64,000 nucleotides of DNA from Paenibacillus albus (GTDB lineage Bacteria; Bacillota; Bacilli; Paenibacillales; Paenibacillaceae), in contig NZ_CP034437.1 of the NCBI RefSeq assembly GCF_003952225.1, forward strand, positions 6,305,001 to 6,369,000. The letters run 5' to 3'. Below the pieces are notes generated by a model. That model was not told the DNA's origin and ran no database searches. It saw nothing but the letters and a program-made list of their open reading frames with translations. Each line of letters begins with the position of its first letter. The stretch's first letter is position 1. Shown here piece by piece: positions 26,465 through 35,109 of the stretch. A program made the translations under genes and the position numbers.

Positions 26465-27878
26465 CCGCTTCGATCAGCCCCTTCCCCGGCCACGCACGCT
26501 GCAAAGTGAAGCCACCGCAGGTTCTGCCACCGAGAACCAGCTTCGCCCAGGCCTGCTCGGATGGCGCCGCCGGATAGTTCCATTCAAGCGACTCCTCATT
26601 AAACACAGCCCATTCCCGAACGGCGGGCCCGCCAGCCTTCCAATCAATCTCCGCAAGCCGCACAAGTCTGCGTTTACCTGCCGAGAACTGCATCTCAATG
26701 CCGATTTGGGTAACATATTCCGTAATTCGCTTCGCCAGCCGCTCCGGGCTCATCCCCCGGCCATCAAGCATGCACATATCAGTGATCGCCTCGGGCACAT
26801 CCTCAAGCGCATTCGCATGCAGCGTAGTCATCGAACCGGCGTGTCCTCGTGTGCAGGCCCGGACGTAGATATTCGCATCGTCGTCCCGAATTTCGGCGTG
26901 TATAATTCTTTGCGGCGATTGACGCAGCGCCAGCTTGAACGCCTGGGTCGAGCGGTGCTGCGCATCTTCTTCGTCCACCTCGTACTCGATGACGTTCTTG
27001 GACGGAAAATCCCTCTGCAGCATTAGCTCATGCCGGCTCTCAATTGTAACGAGCCGCTCCTCGTCAGGCAGCTCGCCGATGAGTGCCTTAATCAGATTCG
27101 TCTTGCCGGAGTTGGTCGGTCCGATAATAACGACATTGAACCTTGCATCTAGTACAGCTAGCAGCATCATACGAAGCCGCTCGCTGATCGTACCGTATTC
27201 CGGCGTACTAAGCTGAGCCAGCTGAAACCTGCGAACCGTATAGAACCGCAGCGTCAGTGTCGGCAGCGCCGTGAAGCCAAAGCCGGTCATCGTGACGCGC
27301 GTTCCGTCGCGAAGCATCACCTCAGCCCATCTTTTGCGAGGATTAATCCGGTCGTTGTTATAGAGCACGAGGTTCTGCTGAATCCGCTCTACCTCTCTAA
27401 GGGACTCGAATGTATACGCCGATGGCGCACTATTGCCGTCGCGCACCTCGAAGATGCGAGTGCCGACAACTTGAATTTCCTCAAGTCCGTCACGCTCAGC
27501 CAATACGAGCTCGAGCACGTTCATGCCAATAACCTCTGCGAACAAAGCTTCTGCCAAAGTGCCATAAAGGTGGTTGTATCCGGGAAGCTCATGAATCCTC
27601 TGGCGCAGCAGCCGATCCGCAATAACGGCCAATATGCGCTCGCGGTCATCGGTATATCCGAGCACCGCTCGGTTCAAGCTCTCGTTATACTCGCGCTTCT
27701 CTTCTTCCGTATCCCCGCGGGGCAGCGCAAGGTACGAACGGATATCGTCAGCGAGCCTGCCAAAGTCCCGCTGCACGCTTGCATCTGTGCTGCCCACCGC
27801 TACCACAGCCGCGCCTGACTCCACCGCCCAGAGCTTTGCAGAGAAAGCGGATGGCGAGAACTTCTCCTCCCTATGCAT
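26292..27878 (-). CDS. cpaF: Tad-type secretion ATPase CpaF/TadA with extended tail
   Basis: This is a 528-residue secretion ATPase of the VirB11/GspE superfamily. Walker A GPTNSGKTN, Asp box-like LVTIESRHE, Walker B region RIIHAEIRDDD and His box GHAGSMTTLHAN are present. It would power pilus assembly with TadB/TadC. ATG 27878 overlaps the tadZ stop (TGATG). The last 58 or so residues (after AWPGKG) are read out of frame through the tadB start and are unlike CpaF. A one-base change in a GGGGAAGGGG tract would place a TGA 10 bases before tadB. Either the tail is real, or this is a frameshift or sequencing error. Confidence 0.85.
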   Translation of the reverse strand: MHREEKFSPSAFSAKLWAVESGAAVVAVGSTDASVQRDFGRLADDIRSYLALPRGDTEEEKREYNESLNRAVLGYTDDRERILAVIADRLLRQRIHELPGYNHLYGTLAEALFAEVIGMNVLELVLAERDGLEEIQVVGTRIFEVRDGNSAPSAYTFESLREVERIQQNLVLYNNDRINPRKRWAEVMLRDGTRVTMTGFGFTALPTLTLRFYTVRRFQLAQLSTPEYGTISERLRMMLLAVLDARFNVVIIGPTNSGKTNLIKALIGELPDEERLVTIESRHELMLQRDFPSKNVIEYEVDEEDAQHRSTQAFKLALRQSPQRIIHAEIRDDDANIYVRACTRGHAGSMTTLHANALEDVPEAITDMCMLDGRGMSPERLAKRITEYVTQIGIEMQFSAGKRRLVRLAEIDWKAGGPAVREWAVFNEESLEWNYPAAPSEQAWAKLVLGGRTCGGFTLQRAWPGKGLIEADAKAWTDCFFDCFVLLYVHRVSRFAKCVAASSASCRPAELQAGSTAASSHLEVPGTV

Positions 27879-28747
27879 CAAGAACTCACCCCGCCGCGAT
27901 GAGTCAGCAGCTTCTTATACCACGGCTGTACGACAAGCTTCGCCGGACGCTTCAGCCCATACGCCGCGATAAGCTGCTTCGCAGGCTCCTTCATCGCTTC
28001 TTTCCCCGACTCACTTTGCATCATCCATTCGTCCAGCGTCCCCCGATCAAGCTGAGTAAGCAGCGGTTGGGACAAGGCCATCTCCCCCAGCAGCGAAACA
28101 CCCATCTCTTTGCAAATGTCCTTCACTTGAAATCCTCCCTTACCCCATGGCTGATGTATAATAACCGCTTCGTAGTCATGAATCCCAATGCCGTAAAGTA
28201 TAGAAAGCTGTTTCATCCAGCGCTGGCCATCCTCTTGAAAATGGGATAAGGCGCTCGTCGTTGTCATCAGCCGCCGATCCGCTCTGCGCAGCGCGCAAAG
28301 AATGGCTGCATGGTCCCAATAAGCCCCAACGTCCGCGACAATAACGTCAAAAACCGCTTCAGCCGCATTCAGCAAATGCTCAATCTCTTCAATCGCGTAG
28401 AACTCCGCCTGATCGCGCAGCAGATTGCCAAGCAGCATATGTAGACCAGGCACAGCCTGGCTTACGTGCATCGAACGAAGCAGCTTATCAGGCGTAAGCG
28501 TGCCTGTTCGCAGCTCCGGTCGCAGCGCATCTAGCGTAACAGCGGGCTGATCAACGCCAATGAAACGATGGAGCTTCGCACTCTTCAGGTTCAGCTCCAA
28601 ATACCCGACCGACAAGCCGCTGAACTGCGCCAACCGACAAGCGGCTGCGAACGCCGTCACCGTCGTCCCGATGTTCGGTGTCGTGCCGAAGAACGTAAGG
28701 AGCGGCACCTTGTTCGTCATCCCCCTTTGATTTCCAACACCAATCAT
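27878..28747 (-). CDS. tadZ: TadZ/CpaE-like ParA-superfamily protein, degenerate P-loop
   Basis: This 289-residue protein has the ParA/MinD fold, as in TadZ, which positions the Tad machinery. The expected P-loop KGGVGKT is replaced by GTTPNIGTTVT (about 21-31), losing both lysines, so ATP hydrolysis is doubtful. A later IVADVGAYWDH segment corresponds to the Walker B/switch. The start ATG overlaps the cpaB stop (ATGA), with GAGGTGG 7 bases before. It is encoded directly upstream of cpaF, as in typical tad loci. Confidence 0.75.
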   Translation of the reverse strand: MIGVGNQRGMTNKVPLLTFFGTTPNIGTTVTAFAAACRLAQFSGLSVGYLELNLKSAKLHRFIGVDQPAVTLDALRPELRTGTLTPDKLLRSMHVSQAVPGLHMLLGNLLRDQAEFYAIEEIEHLLNAAEAVFDVIVADVGAYWDHAAILCALRRADRRLMTTTSALSHFQEDGQRWMKQLSILYGIGIHDYEAVIIHQPWGKGGFQVKDICKEMGVSLLGEMALSQPLLTQLDRGTLDEWMMQSESGKEAMKEPAKQLIAAYGLKRPAKLVVQPWYKKLLTHRGGVSS

Positions 28748-29475
28748 GGCGCCGCCACCTCACCTATAGAGGAAGCAGCAATATCGAGCGAGTTAGAAGA
28801 GTACGCGATGACGACTTTGCTTGCGCCATTCTTGCACAGAGCATCGAGCTTCAGCCACTGTGATTCCGTCAAATTCAAATTGATCGCGTCTATGACGCCA
28901 TTCGCATCACGTCTTGCTGCGTACATTCCTTCCTGATCGCCGCTAGTCATAGCCTTCAAATTCGCATCATTCATATCGTCAATTTCCAAATTGCCAGAAG
29001 TCTTCACGGAAGCTACGGTTATCGGTTCATCAAACAACCGCACGGAATCCGCCTCCGCACCCGATCCATAAACAATGACTTTATCTCCTGCCCGGATACC
29101 GCTTGATACGGATAGGACATAGTCTCTAGGAATTTGGAAGGTCGATTGATTTCGACCCGGCTGCAACCGGAACTTGCCCAGCTTCCATCTTAGCAACGGC
29201 TCATTCGCGCCAAGCGGAATAATCGCCTCCGATCCTATCAGTTCTTTGGCATCCACGGACATCTCCGGCTCATAAGATGCTTTCGCAATCTGCTTAACCC
29301 CGAGCATGTCTGCACTCAGTCTCTCGCCGGCAGCAACAAAGCGTTGAGGTACGACGATGTTTACCGTTTCTTGAAACTGTACCTGCCGCAGCTGCAGCAC
29401 ATAAACGCCGTATACAAGCAATGCTGATAGCAGCGCAGCCGTGACCGTGACGAGCAAATTCCGCTTTCTGTTCAT
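28744..29475 (-). CDS. cpaB: CpaB/RcpC-like SAF-domain pilus assembly protein
   Basis: This 243-residue protein has an N-terminal membrane helix (about 8-26) followed by an SAF domain (IVVPQRFVAAGERLSADML...LIGSEAIIPLGANEPLL). An RcpC-type C-terminal region contains VLSVSSGIRAGDKVIVYG. CpaB is the periplasmic/extracytoplasmic assembly component of Tad systems. It is the first gene of the operon. ATG 29475 was chosen at the natural membrane-protein start; the frame extends upstream to 29703 across a terminator and is not credible there. Confidence 0.82.
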   Translation of the reverse strand: MNRKRNLLVTVTAALLSALLVYGVYVLQLRQVQFQETVNIVVPQRFVAAGERLSADMLGVKQIAKASYEPEMSVDAKELIGSEAIIPLGANEPLLRWKLGKFRLQPGRNQSTFQIPRDYVLSVSSGIRAGDKVIVYGSGAEADSVRLFDEPITVASVKTSGNLEIDDMNDANLKAMTSGDQEGMYAARRDANGVIDAINLNLTESQWLKLDALCKNGASKVVIAYSSNSLDIAASSIGEVAAP

Positions 29476-29518
29476 CTGTTCATAGCCCTTCCTCTCTGCA
29501 GCCTCATTAGCGAGAACA

Positions 29519-29562
29519 AAAAAAAGAACGCAAGCCGGGCATGTGCCCGTGCTTGCGTTCTT
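29519..29562 (-). terminator. terminator of the araC-type gene
   Basis: A strong hairpin (AAGAACGCAAGC paired with GCTTGCGTTCTT, inner GGGC/GCCC) is followed on the minus strand by eight T. It separates the AraC gene from the Tad-like operon. Confidence 0.85.
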
Positions 29563-29660
29563 CGCATAGCGGTCGCTAATCATCTGCTTATTAATAGTGA
29601 CCTCATAATAGCAGACAACAATAAAACTGTCTACCATAAAAATACATATTATTCTCAAAA

Positions 29661-30548
29661 TTATCCTAATTCCACTCGTTCCCGATATTCCGACGGTGTG
29701 CACTGATAGACCGAACGGAACATTTTGCTGAAATAACTAAAGTTGTCAAAACCGCTCTCCAGCGCCGCTTCACCAATCGAAATCCGGCGATCGGCAAGAA
29801 GCGCAGCAGCAATTCGAATACGAAGCGAGTTAATATAATCAATCGGCGTCTTGCGCATAAACGACTTAAATACGCGTGTAAAATGACCCTCACTCATGCC
29901 AGCCTCTGCCGCTAGCTCCTTGATCGTCAACTTCCTCGCATAATGAGTATCTATATAGGTCAACACTGTCTTCAGCCGCTCCTGTGTATACATATCGAGT
30001 GATGACCGCGGCTCCCTACGCACGAACGCATCGCGAGTCACGTATTCAGCAAGCAGCAAGTACAATCCTGCCTTCAGCCGCATCGGCTTCGACGGATCCT
30101 CCGAATGCTCCATCCCAATTAGCTGCATTAGCTGCCCAGATAAACTTTCCGCGAGCCCATCTGTCTCAGCAGCCGCATGAGGTTCAGGCACAAGTCGCCC
30201 TCGCAGAATGGGCTCCAAATATTGTGTCGTTGCGATGTCCCCTTGGCTCATCAGCCAATCCAGATGAAAGACGAGCGCCGCATAAGAACACGCAGCACCA
30301 CGCAGTGAATAACCGCCATGCAGCTCCCCGCCTGGGATGAACAGCACATCGCCTGCTTTTGCCGTATACGTAGACAAGCCGATCTGGAACACCGCCTCCC
30401 CACTCACAACAGCGAGAAACTCCGCTTCCTCATGCCAATGATTATCAAGAATCGGCTCACCTGCCGCTTGGTCCATCAGGTAGATGCCGACAGGCAAGCC
30501 GATGCTGCCGTGACGGCGATTTTCGCGCAAATGATTGATATCCACCAT
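29661..30548 (-). CDS. AraC-family transcriptional regulator
   Basis: This 295-residue regulator has an N-terminal cupin domain (HWHEEAEFLAVVSGEAVFQIG, then LFIPGGELHGGYSL) and a C-terminal double helix-turn-helix (LTIKELAAEAGMSEGHFTRVFK, then IGEAALESGFDNFSYFSKMFR). It is divergent from the alpha-xylosidase gene about 120 bases away and probably regulates it. The ribosome site before ATG 30548 is weak (TTGGGG). The inducer is unknown. Confidence 0.85.
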   Translation of the reverse strand: MVDINHLRENRRHGSIGLPVGIYLMDQAAGEPILDNHWHEEAEFLAVVSGEAVFQIGLSTYTAKAGDVLFIPGGELHGGYSLRGAACSYAALVFHLDWLMSQGDIATTQYLEPILRGRLVPEPHAAAETDGLAESLSGQLMQLIGMEHSEDPSKPMRLKAGLYLLLAEYVTRDAFVRREPRSSLDMYTQERLKTVLTYIDTHYARKLTIKELAAEAGMSEGHFTRVFKSFMRKTPIDYINSLRIRIAAALLADRRISIGEAALESGFDNFSYFSKMFRSVYQCTPSEYRERVELG

Positions 30549-30607
30549 ACCAACCCCAAATATCATAATTGTATTAATAATAAGCATAATAATACAAGAA
30601 TGAATAC

Positions 30608-30635
30608 TTTTCAATCAGTATACTGTTACTATAAT
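30608..30635 (+). promoter_or_regulatory. alpha-xylosidase promoter candidate
   Basis: A perfect -10 TATAAT (30630-30635) is preceded by a weak -35 TTTTCA (30608-30613) at 16 bases. The poor -35 fits an activator-dependent promoter such as one served by the divergent AraC protein. Confidence 0.45.
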
Positions 30636-30671
30636 CACTAATTAATCAATTCCGAGAGGATGAAACTCGCT

Positions 30672-33002
30672 ATGAAATTCACCGACGGTTACTGGATGAC
30701 CCGCGAAGGGTATCAAGTACTCACACCTTATGAAGTCCATGACGTAAAAGTCGATTCGAATAATAATCGCATTACCGTATACGCTACACACCGGCACTTG
30801 GAGAACCGTGCCAACACATTGAACGAGCCGCTTATGACGATGGAATTCTCCTCGCCGATGAAGGATATTATTCGCGCAAAGTTCTATCATCATAAAGGAA
30901 CTCGCCGCCTTGGCCCAGCTTCATTCCCACTTATGAACGAGGGCGATGCTGCTGTAGAAATCAAAGATTCCGCAGAATCTGTTACCCTGACAAGCGGCGA
31001 CACAGCGGTTACGATCACGAAAGCCCATCCGCTAACAATCACTTACACCTACAAAGGTCGCAAGCTGACTCGCAGCGGTCACCGTTCCACTGGCTATATC
31101 AAAGCGGCTGACGGCAATCATCAATTCCGCGAGCAGTTGGACATCGGCATTGGCGAGACCGTATACGGTCTTGGCGAGCGATTCACACCTTTTGTTAAGA
31201 ATGGACAAGTCGTTGATATTTGGAACCAGGATGGCGGAACAGCTTCCGAGCAAGCATATAAGAACGTTCCTTTCTATGTAACGAACCGCGGCTACGGCGT
31301 TTTCGTGAATCACCCTGAGCTTGTTTCCTACGAAATCGCGTCAGAGAAAGTGTCCAAAGCACAGTTCAGCGTAGCCGGCGAACAGCTTGAATACTACATT
31401 GTTGGCGGCGAATCGCTCAAGGATGTGCTATCTAACTACACAGCACTAACAGGTAAGCCTGCACTTCCGCCAGCATGGTCGTTCGGCCTGTGGCTGACAA
31501 CTTCATTCACAACAAACTACGATGAAGCGACAGTGACCAGCTTCGTTGATGGCATGGCTGAGCGCGATCTTCCTCTTGCTGTGTTCCACTTTGACTGCTT
31601 CTGGATGAAAGAGTATGAATGGTGCAACTTCGAATGGGACGAGAGGGTATTCCCGGATCCGAAAGGAATGCTGGAGCGCCTGAAAGCAAAAGGTCTTCAC
31701 ATCTGCGTATGGATCAACAGCTATATCGCGCAGCGCTCCCCCTTGTTCGATGAAGCGATGGAGCTCGGCTACCTCGTGAAACGTCCTGACGGCAGCGTAT
31801 GGCAGTGGGACTTGTGGCAATACGGCATGGGTCTGGTGGACTTCACAAACCCGGCGGCATGCGATTGGTTCAAATCCAAGCTTGCGGTGCTAATTGATAT
31901 GGGCGTCGACAGCTTCAAAACGGACTTCGGCGAGCGTATCCCGACAGATGTCGTTTACTTCGACGGTTCCGATCCGCAGCAAATGCACAACTACTACACA
32001 CAGCTGTACAATAAAGTCGTCTTCGAGCTTCTTGAAGAAAAGCGCGGCAAAGGCGAGGCAGCACTGTTTGCCCGCTCCGCTACAGCAGGCGGTCAGCAAT
32101 TCCCGGTTCACTGGGGCGGCGACTGCGAAGCAACGTACGAGTCGATGGCGGAAAGTCTCCGCGGCGGCCTGTCGCTGGGCTTGTCCGGTTTCAGCTTCTG
32201 GAGCCACGACATCGGCGGCTTCGAGCAAAGCTCCCCGCCGGATCTGTACAAGCGCTGGGTAGCATTCGGCTTGCTCTCAAGCCACAGCCGTCTGCATGGC
32301 AGCACCTCGTACCGCGTGCCTTGGCTGTATGACGAAGAAGCGGTTGACGTGCTTCGCCACTATACGAAGCTGAAGCTGCGCCTTATGCCATACTTGTTCG
32401 GCCAATCCGTAGAGTCCGTGAGAATCGGTCTGCCGGTTATGCGCGCAATGGTGCTTGAATTTGGCGACGATCCGACTGCCGATTATCTCGACCGTCAATA
32501 CATGCTTGGCGATTCCATCCTTGTCGCGCCGATCTTCAATGCGGAAGGTGAATCGACGTATTACCTGCCAAAAGGTACGTGGACACACTACCTAACTGGC
32601 GAGCAAGTGGAAGGCGGCGTATGGCGTCAAGATCGCTATGACTATTTCAGCATGCCGCTCTTTGTTCGTGAAAATTCGCTTATTCCTGTCGGAGCGGAAG
32701 ACAGCCGTCCGGATTACGATTATGCAGCAGGCGTTACGCTTCAACTGTTCGCGCTACAAGACGGCGCATCTGCAACTGCGGTTGTGCCGACTGTTGCGGG
32801 TGAAACTGCGTTTACGGCTCGCGCGTCGCGCATCGGCTCTACGATTACTGTGGATACGCAAGGTCAAGCTGAAGGCTGGCAGGTTCTCCTTCGCGGCGCG
32901 AACAGTGTTGCCTCCATTCAAGGCGGAGCAGCTGATGCCGGTGCTGAAGGCGTACGGATCATCCCAGCTGCAGGTGCAGCGCAAGTGGTTATCGAGCTTT
33001 AA
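30672..33002 (+). CDS. yicI: GH31 alpha-xylosidase YicI
   Basis: This 776-residue GH31 enzyme is close in length to E. coli YicI (772). The nucleophile Asp is at 418 (KTDFGERIP) and the acid/base Asp at 484 (WGGDCEATYESM). The surrounding ESLRGGLSLGLSGFSFWSHDIGGFE is diagnostic of the YicI subgroup, which removes alpha-1,6-xylose from xyloglucan oligosaccharides or isoprimeverose. It is cytoplasmic; no signal peptide is present. ATG 30672 is preferred over ATG 30660 because the GAGAGG site abuts the earlier codon. The neighbouring sugar importer may supply its substrate. Confidence 0.92.
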   Translation: MKFTDGYWMTREGYQVLTPYEVHDVKVDSNNNRITVYATHRHLENRANTLNEPLMTMEFSSPMKDIIRAKFYHHKGTRRLGPASFPLMNEGDAAVEIKDSAESVTLTSGDTAVTITKAHPLTITYTYKGRKLTRSGHRSTGYIKAADGNHQFREQLDIGIGETVYGLGERFTPFVKNGQVVDIWNQDGGTASEQAYKNVPFYVTNRGYGVFVNHPELVSYEIASEKVSKAQFSVAGEQLEYYIVGGESLKDVLSNYTALTGKPALPPAWSFGLWLTTSFTTNYDEATVTSFVDGMAERDLPLAVFHFDCFWMKEYEWCNFEWDERVFPDPKGMLERLKAKGLHICVWINSYIAQRSPLFDEAMELGYLVKRPDGSVWQWDLWQYGMGLVDFTNPAACDWFKSKLAVLIDMGVDSFKTDFGERIPTDVVYFDGSDPQQMHNYYTQLYNKVVFELLEEKRGKGEAALFARSATAGGQQFPVHWGGDCEATYESMAESLRGGLSLGLSGFSFWSHDIGGFEQSSPPDLYKRWVAFGLLSSHSRLHGSTSYRVPWLYDEEAVDVLRHYTKLKLRLMPYLFGQSVESVRIGLPVMRAMVLEFGDDPTADYLDRQYMLGDSILVAPIFNAEGESTYYLPKGTWTHYLTGEQVEGGVWRQDRYDYFSMPLFVRENSLIPVGAEDSRPDYDYAAGVTLQLFALQDGASATAVVPTVAGETAFTARASRIGSTITVDTQGQAEGWQVLLRGANSVASIQGGAADAGAEGVRIIPAAGAAQVVIEL

Positions 33003-33009
33003 AATGAAT

Positions 33010-33051
33010 AAAGGACGTAGGCAGATTGGATATCTGCTTGCGTCCTTTTTT
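33010..33051 (+). terminator. alpha-xylosidase terminator
   Basis: The hairpin AAGGACG...GCAGAT/ATCTGC...CGTCCTT is followed by TTTTTT a few bases after the yicI stop. Confidence 0.85.
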
Positions 33052-33093
33052 GCGATTGGGGGGGCCAGGTCACTCCGGCAGCTAACTATCCGG

Positions 33094-33246
33094 TTGATGT
33101 AGCTGGTTTGGTGGACCTCTTTGGCTCGTTTAGCCAACTTTCCCTTGATGTAGCTGGTTTGGCGGACTTCTTTGGCTCGTTTAGCCAACTTTCACTTGAT
33201 GTAGCTGGTTTGGTGGACTTCTTCGGTTCGTTTAGCCAACTTCCAA
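33094..33246. repeat. 51-bp tandem repeat, three units
   Basis: Three units start at 33094, 33145 and 33196, exactly 51 bases apart and about 90% alike. Each carries the inverted repeat TTGGCT-CGTTT-AGCCAA (altered in unit 3). 51 is a multiple of three, so minus-strand frames stay open and give a 17-residue periodic peptide (WLNEPKKSTKPATS). No ribosome site supports translation. Confidence 0.85.
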
Positions 33247-33255
33247 CATAACAAA

Positions 33256-33280
33256 GCCCGCCGTTCTCAAAACGGCGGGC
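33256..33280 (-). terminator. sugar ABC operon terminator
   Basis: A perfect GCCCGCCGTT/AACGGCGGGC stem lies 18 bases after the permease stop on the minus strand. The T-tail (TTTGTT) is modest. Confidence 0.65.
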
Positions 33281-33298
33281 CCTCACTATATCACAAAC

Positions 33299-34129
33299 CT
33301 AACCTTTTACAGCACCTGCAACCATACCTTTGATAATGTATTTCTGCAATACAAGGAATACCGCAATCGGCGGAATCGACGTGTAGACGACCGCCGTAAG
33401 CGCGTACTGCCACTCACTCTTATACTGGCCGAAGAACTTATACGAGGCAAGCTGGAGCGTCGACTGCTTGCCGTTCAGCATGAGCAGCGGCAGCAGGAAG
33501 TCGTTCCAGATCCACATCACATTCAAAATAATAACCGTGCTGATGACGGGCACCATAACAGGGAATACGATGCGAACGAACACGCCGTAACGGGATGCGC
33601 CGTCGATCGCGCCGCTCTCTTCGAGCTCCATCGGCAGCGACTTCACGAAGCCGTGGAACATGAATACTGCAAGCGGAGCGCCGAGGCCCCAGTAGATAAC
33701 ACTTAAGCCGCCAAGCGAGTTAATCAAGTGAAACTGTTTGGACAGCTTCGTGAGCGTAATCATGAACGACTGGAACGGAATCATCATCGGCATGATACAG
33801 AGAAAGAACAGGAAGCCGCTCAGCTTTGTTTTCGTCCGGGACAGCTTGTAGCCAGCCATCGAGCCGAATACGACGATGCCCGCCACGCCAGCGAGCGTGA
33901 GCAAGAACGTGTTCACGAACAGCTTCGGATAGCCCATCAGCTTCCATACTTCCGTGTAGTTGTCCAGCATGAGCGACTTCGGCAATGCCAATATATTCGT
34001 TAATACTTGATCATACGTCTTGAACGAGTTGAACACGACAAGGAACAGCGGGTACAAGAACAGTAAAGCGAGGATCGCGATGACGATCTCTAGGATGATA
34101 TCGAATCTTCTCTGGTTGCGATGCGTCAC
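33299..34129 (-). CDS. carbohydrate ABC transporter permease (MalG/AraQ type)
   Basis: This 276-residue permease has six membrane helices and the EAA loop (LEESGAIDGASRYGVFVRIVFPVMVP) that contacts the ATPase. It is one half of the membrane channel of a sugar importer with the adjacent permease and binding protein. No ATPase gene is nearby, so a shared MsmX-type ATPase probably serves it. The start is GTG 34129, overlapping the upstream permease stop as GTGA. Confidence 0.9.
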   Translation of the reverse strand: MTHRNQRRFDIILEIVIAILALLFLYPLFLVVFNSFKTYDQVLTNILALPKSLMLDNYTEVWKLMGYPKLFVNTFLLTLAGVAGIVVFGSMAGYKLSRTKTKLSGFLFFLCIMPMMIPFQSFMITLTKLSKQFHLINSLGGLSVIYWGLGAPLAVFMFHGFVKSLPMELEESGAIDGASRYGVFVRIVFPVMVPVISTVIILNVMWIWNDFLLPLLMLNGKQSTLQLASYKFFGQYKSEWQYALTAVVYTSIPPIAVFLVLQKYIIKGMVAGAVKG

Positions 34130-35010
34130 GCTTCCACCTCCCTGCTTTTTGTAAAGCGCACTTGAATGACGGTAATGAGCAAGATGAGAACGACGAAGAC
34201 GAGCGACTTAGCCGTGGCATAGCCAAACCGGTTATTCACGAATGCTTCGTTGTAAATATCCATCGTGATACTATTCGTTGCTCCGCCCGGGCCGCCGAAT
34301 GTCAGCGTGTAGATAATATCGAACACTTTAAGCGAGTTCGCAATCGATAGGAATAACGCAACCGTAATCGATGGCATGAGCAGCGGAAGCGTGATCCGGA
34401 AGAACCGATTCAAGCCGACGCAGCCGTCAATAGACGCCGCTTCGAGCAGATCGCCAGGCACGGACTGCAAACCAGTGATGTAGATCATCATGTAGAAGCC
34501 GACCGACTGCCAGATGCCGACGAACAGAATGGACCAGAATGCCAGATCCGCGTTGCCAAGCCAGCTCCATTGGAAGATCCCCCAGCCCGTTGCGTCGTAC
34601 AAGACGTCGAAGCCCTTCGTAAACATAAACTTCCACACAAATCCGATAATGATCAAGCTGATAATATAAGGGACGAAGAACGAAACTCGGTACAAACCAC
34701 GGAGTTTAAAAGCCTTCGTCATAAGGACAGCCAGCACAATCGCGATTACATTCGTAAGCACGACAGCCAGCAGCGTGTATTCAAGCGTAAAGATAAGTGC
34801 CTTTAGCGCGTTAGTGTCTGAAGTCAGCAATTCTTTAAAATTCTTGAGGCCAATAAATTTAATATGCTTGCCTACGCCATTCCATTTGGTCATGGAATAG
34901 TACATGGACATTACGAAAGGTATGATCGCCGAGAGCAAAATGCAAACGACGGCTGGCAATACAAATACGCCAAACTCAACTCTGTTTCCCCATTTGTTGC
35001 GTGTATTCAT
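34126..35010 (-). CDS. carbohydrate ABC transporter permease (MalF/UgpA type)
   Basis: This 294-residue permease has six membrane segments and an EAA loop (LLEAASIDGCVGLNRFFRITLPLLMP). It pairs with the downstream permease; both are encoded behind the solute-binding lipoprotein. GGAG lies 7 bases before ATG 35010. The substrate is probably a plant-derived oligosaccharide, given the YesMN-type control and nearby alpha-xylosidase; this is inference. Confidence 0.9.
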   Translation of the reverse strand: MNTRNKWGNRVEFGVFVLPAVVCILLSAIIPFVMSMYYSMTKWNGVGKHIKFIGLKNFKELLTSDTNALKALIFTLEYTLLAVVLTNVIAIVLAVLMTKAFKLRGLYRVSFFVPYIISLIIIGFVWKFMFTKGFDVLYDATGWGIFQWSWLGNADLAFWSILFVGIWQSVGFYMMIYITGLQSVPGDLLEAASIDGCVGLNRFFRITLPLLMPSITVALFLSIANSLKVFDIIYTLTFGGPGGATNSITMDIYNEAFVNNRFGYATAKSLVFVVLILLITVIQVRFTKSREVEA

Positions 35011-35109
35011 CTTGTCACTCCACTCGAATGCTGTAATGAACAGCAGGCCGGAAAGGATGCTTCCGGCCGCGCTGTCAGACTTGATGCTGTATGAATCCCG
35101 TTCGAGAAC

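Noticed and set aside
28744..29703. Longer CpaB reading frame starting at 29703
   Set aside because: It crosses a strong terminator, and the added residues are unlike a signal; ATG 29475 starts with a normal membrane anchor.
33086..33286. 66-codon minus-strand frame over the 51-bp repeats
   Set aside because: It begins inside a terminator hairpin, has no ribosome site, and its periodic sequence follows from the DNA repeat.
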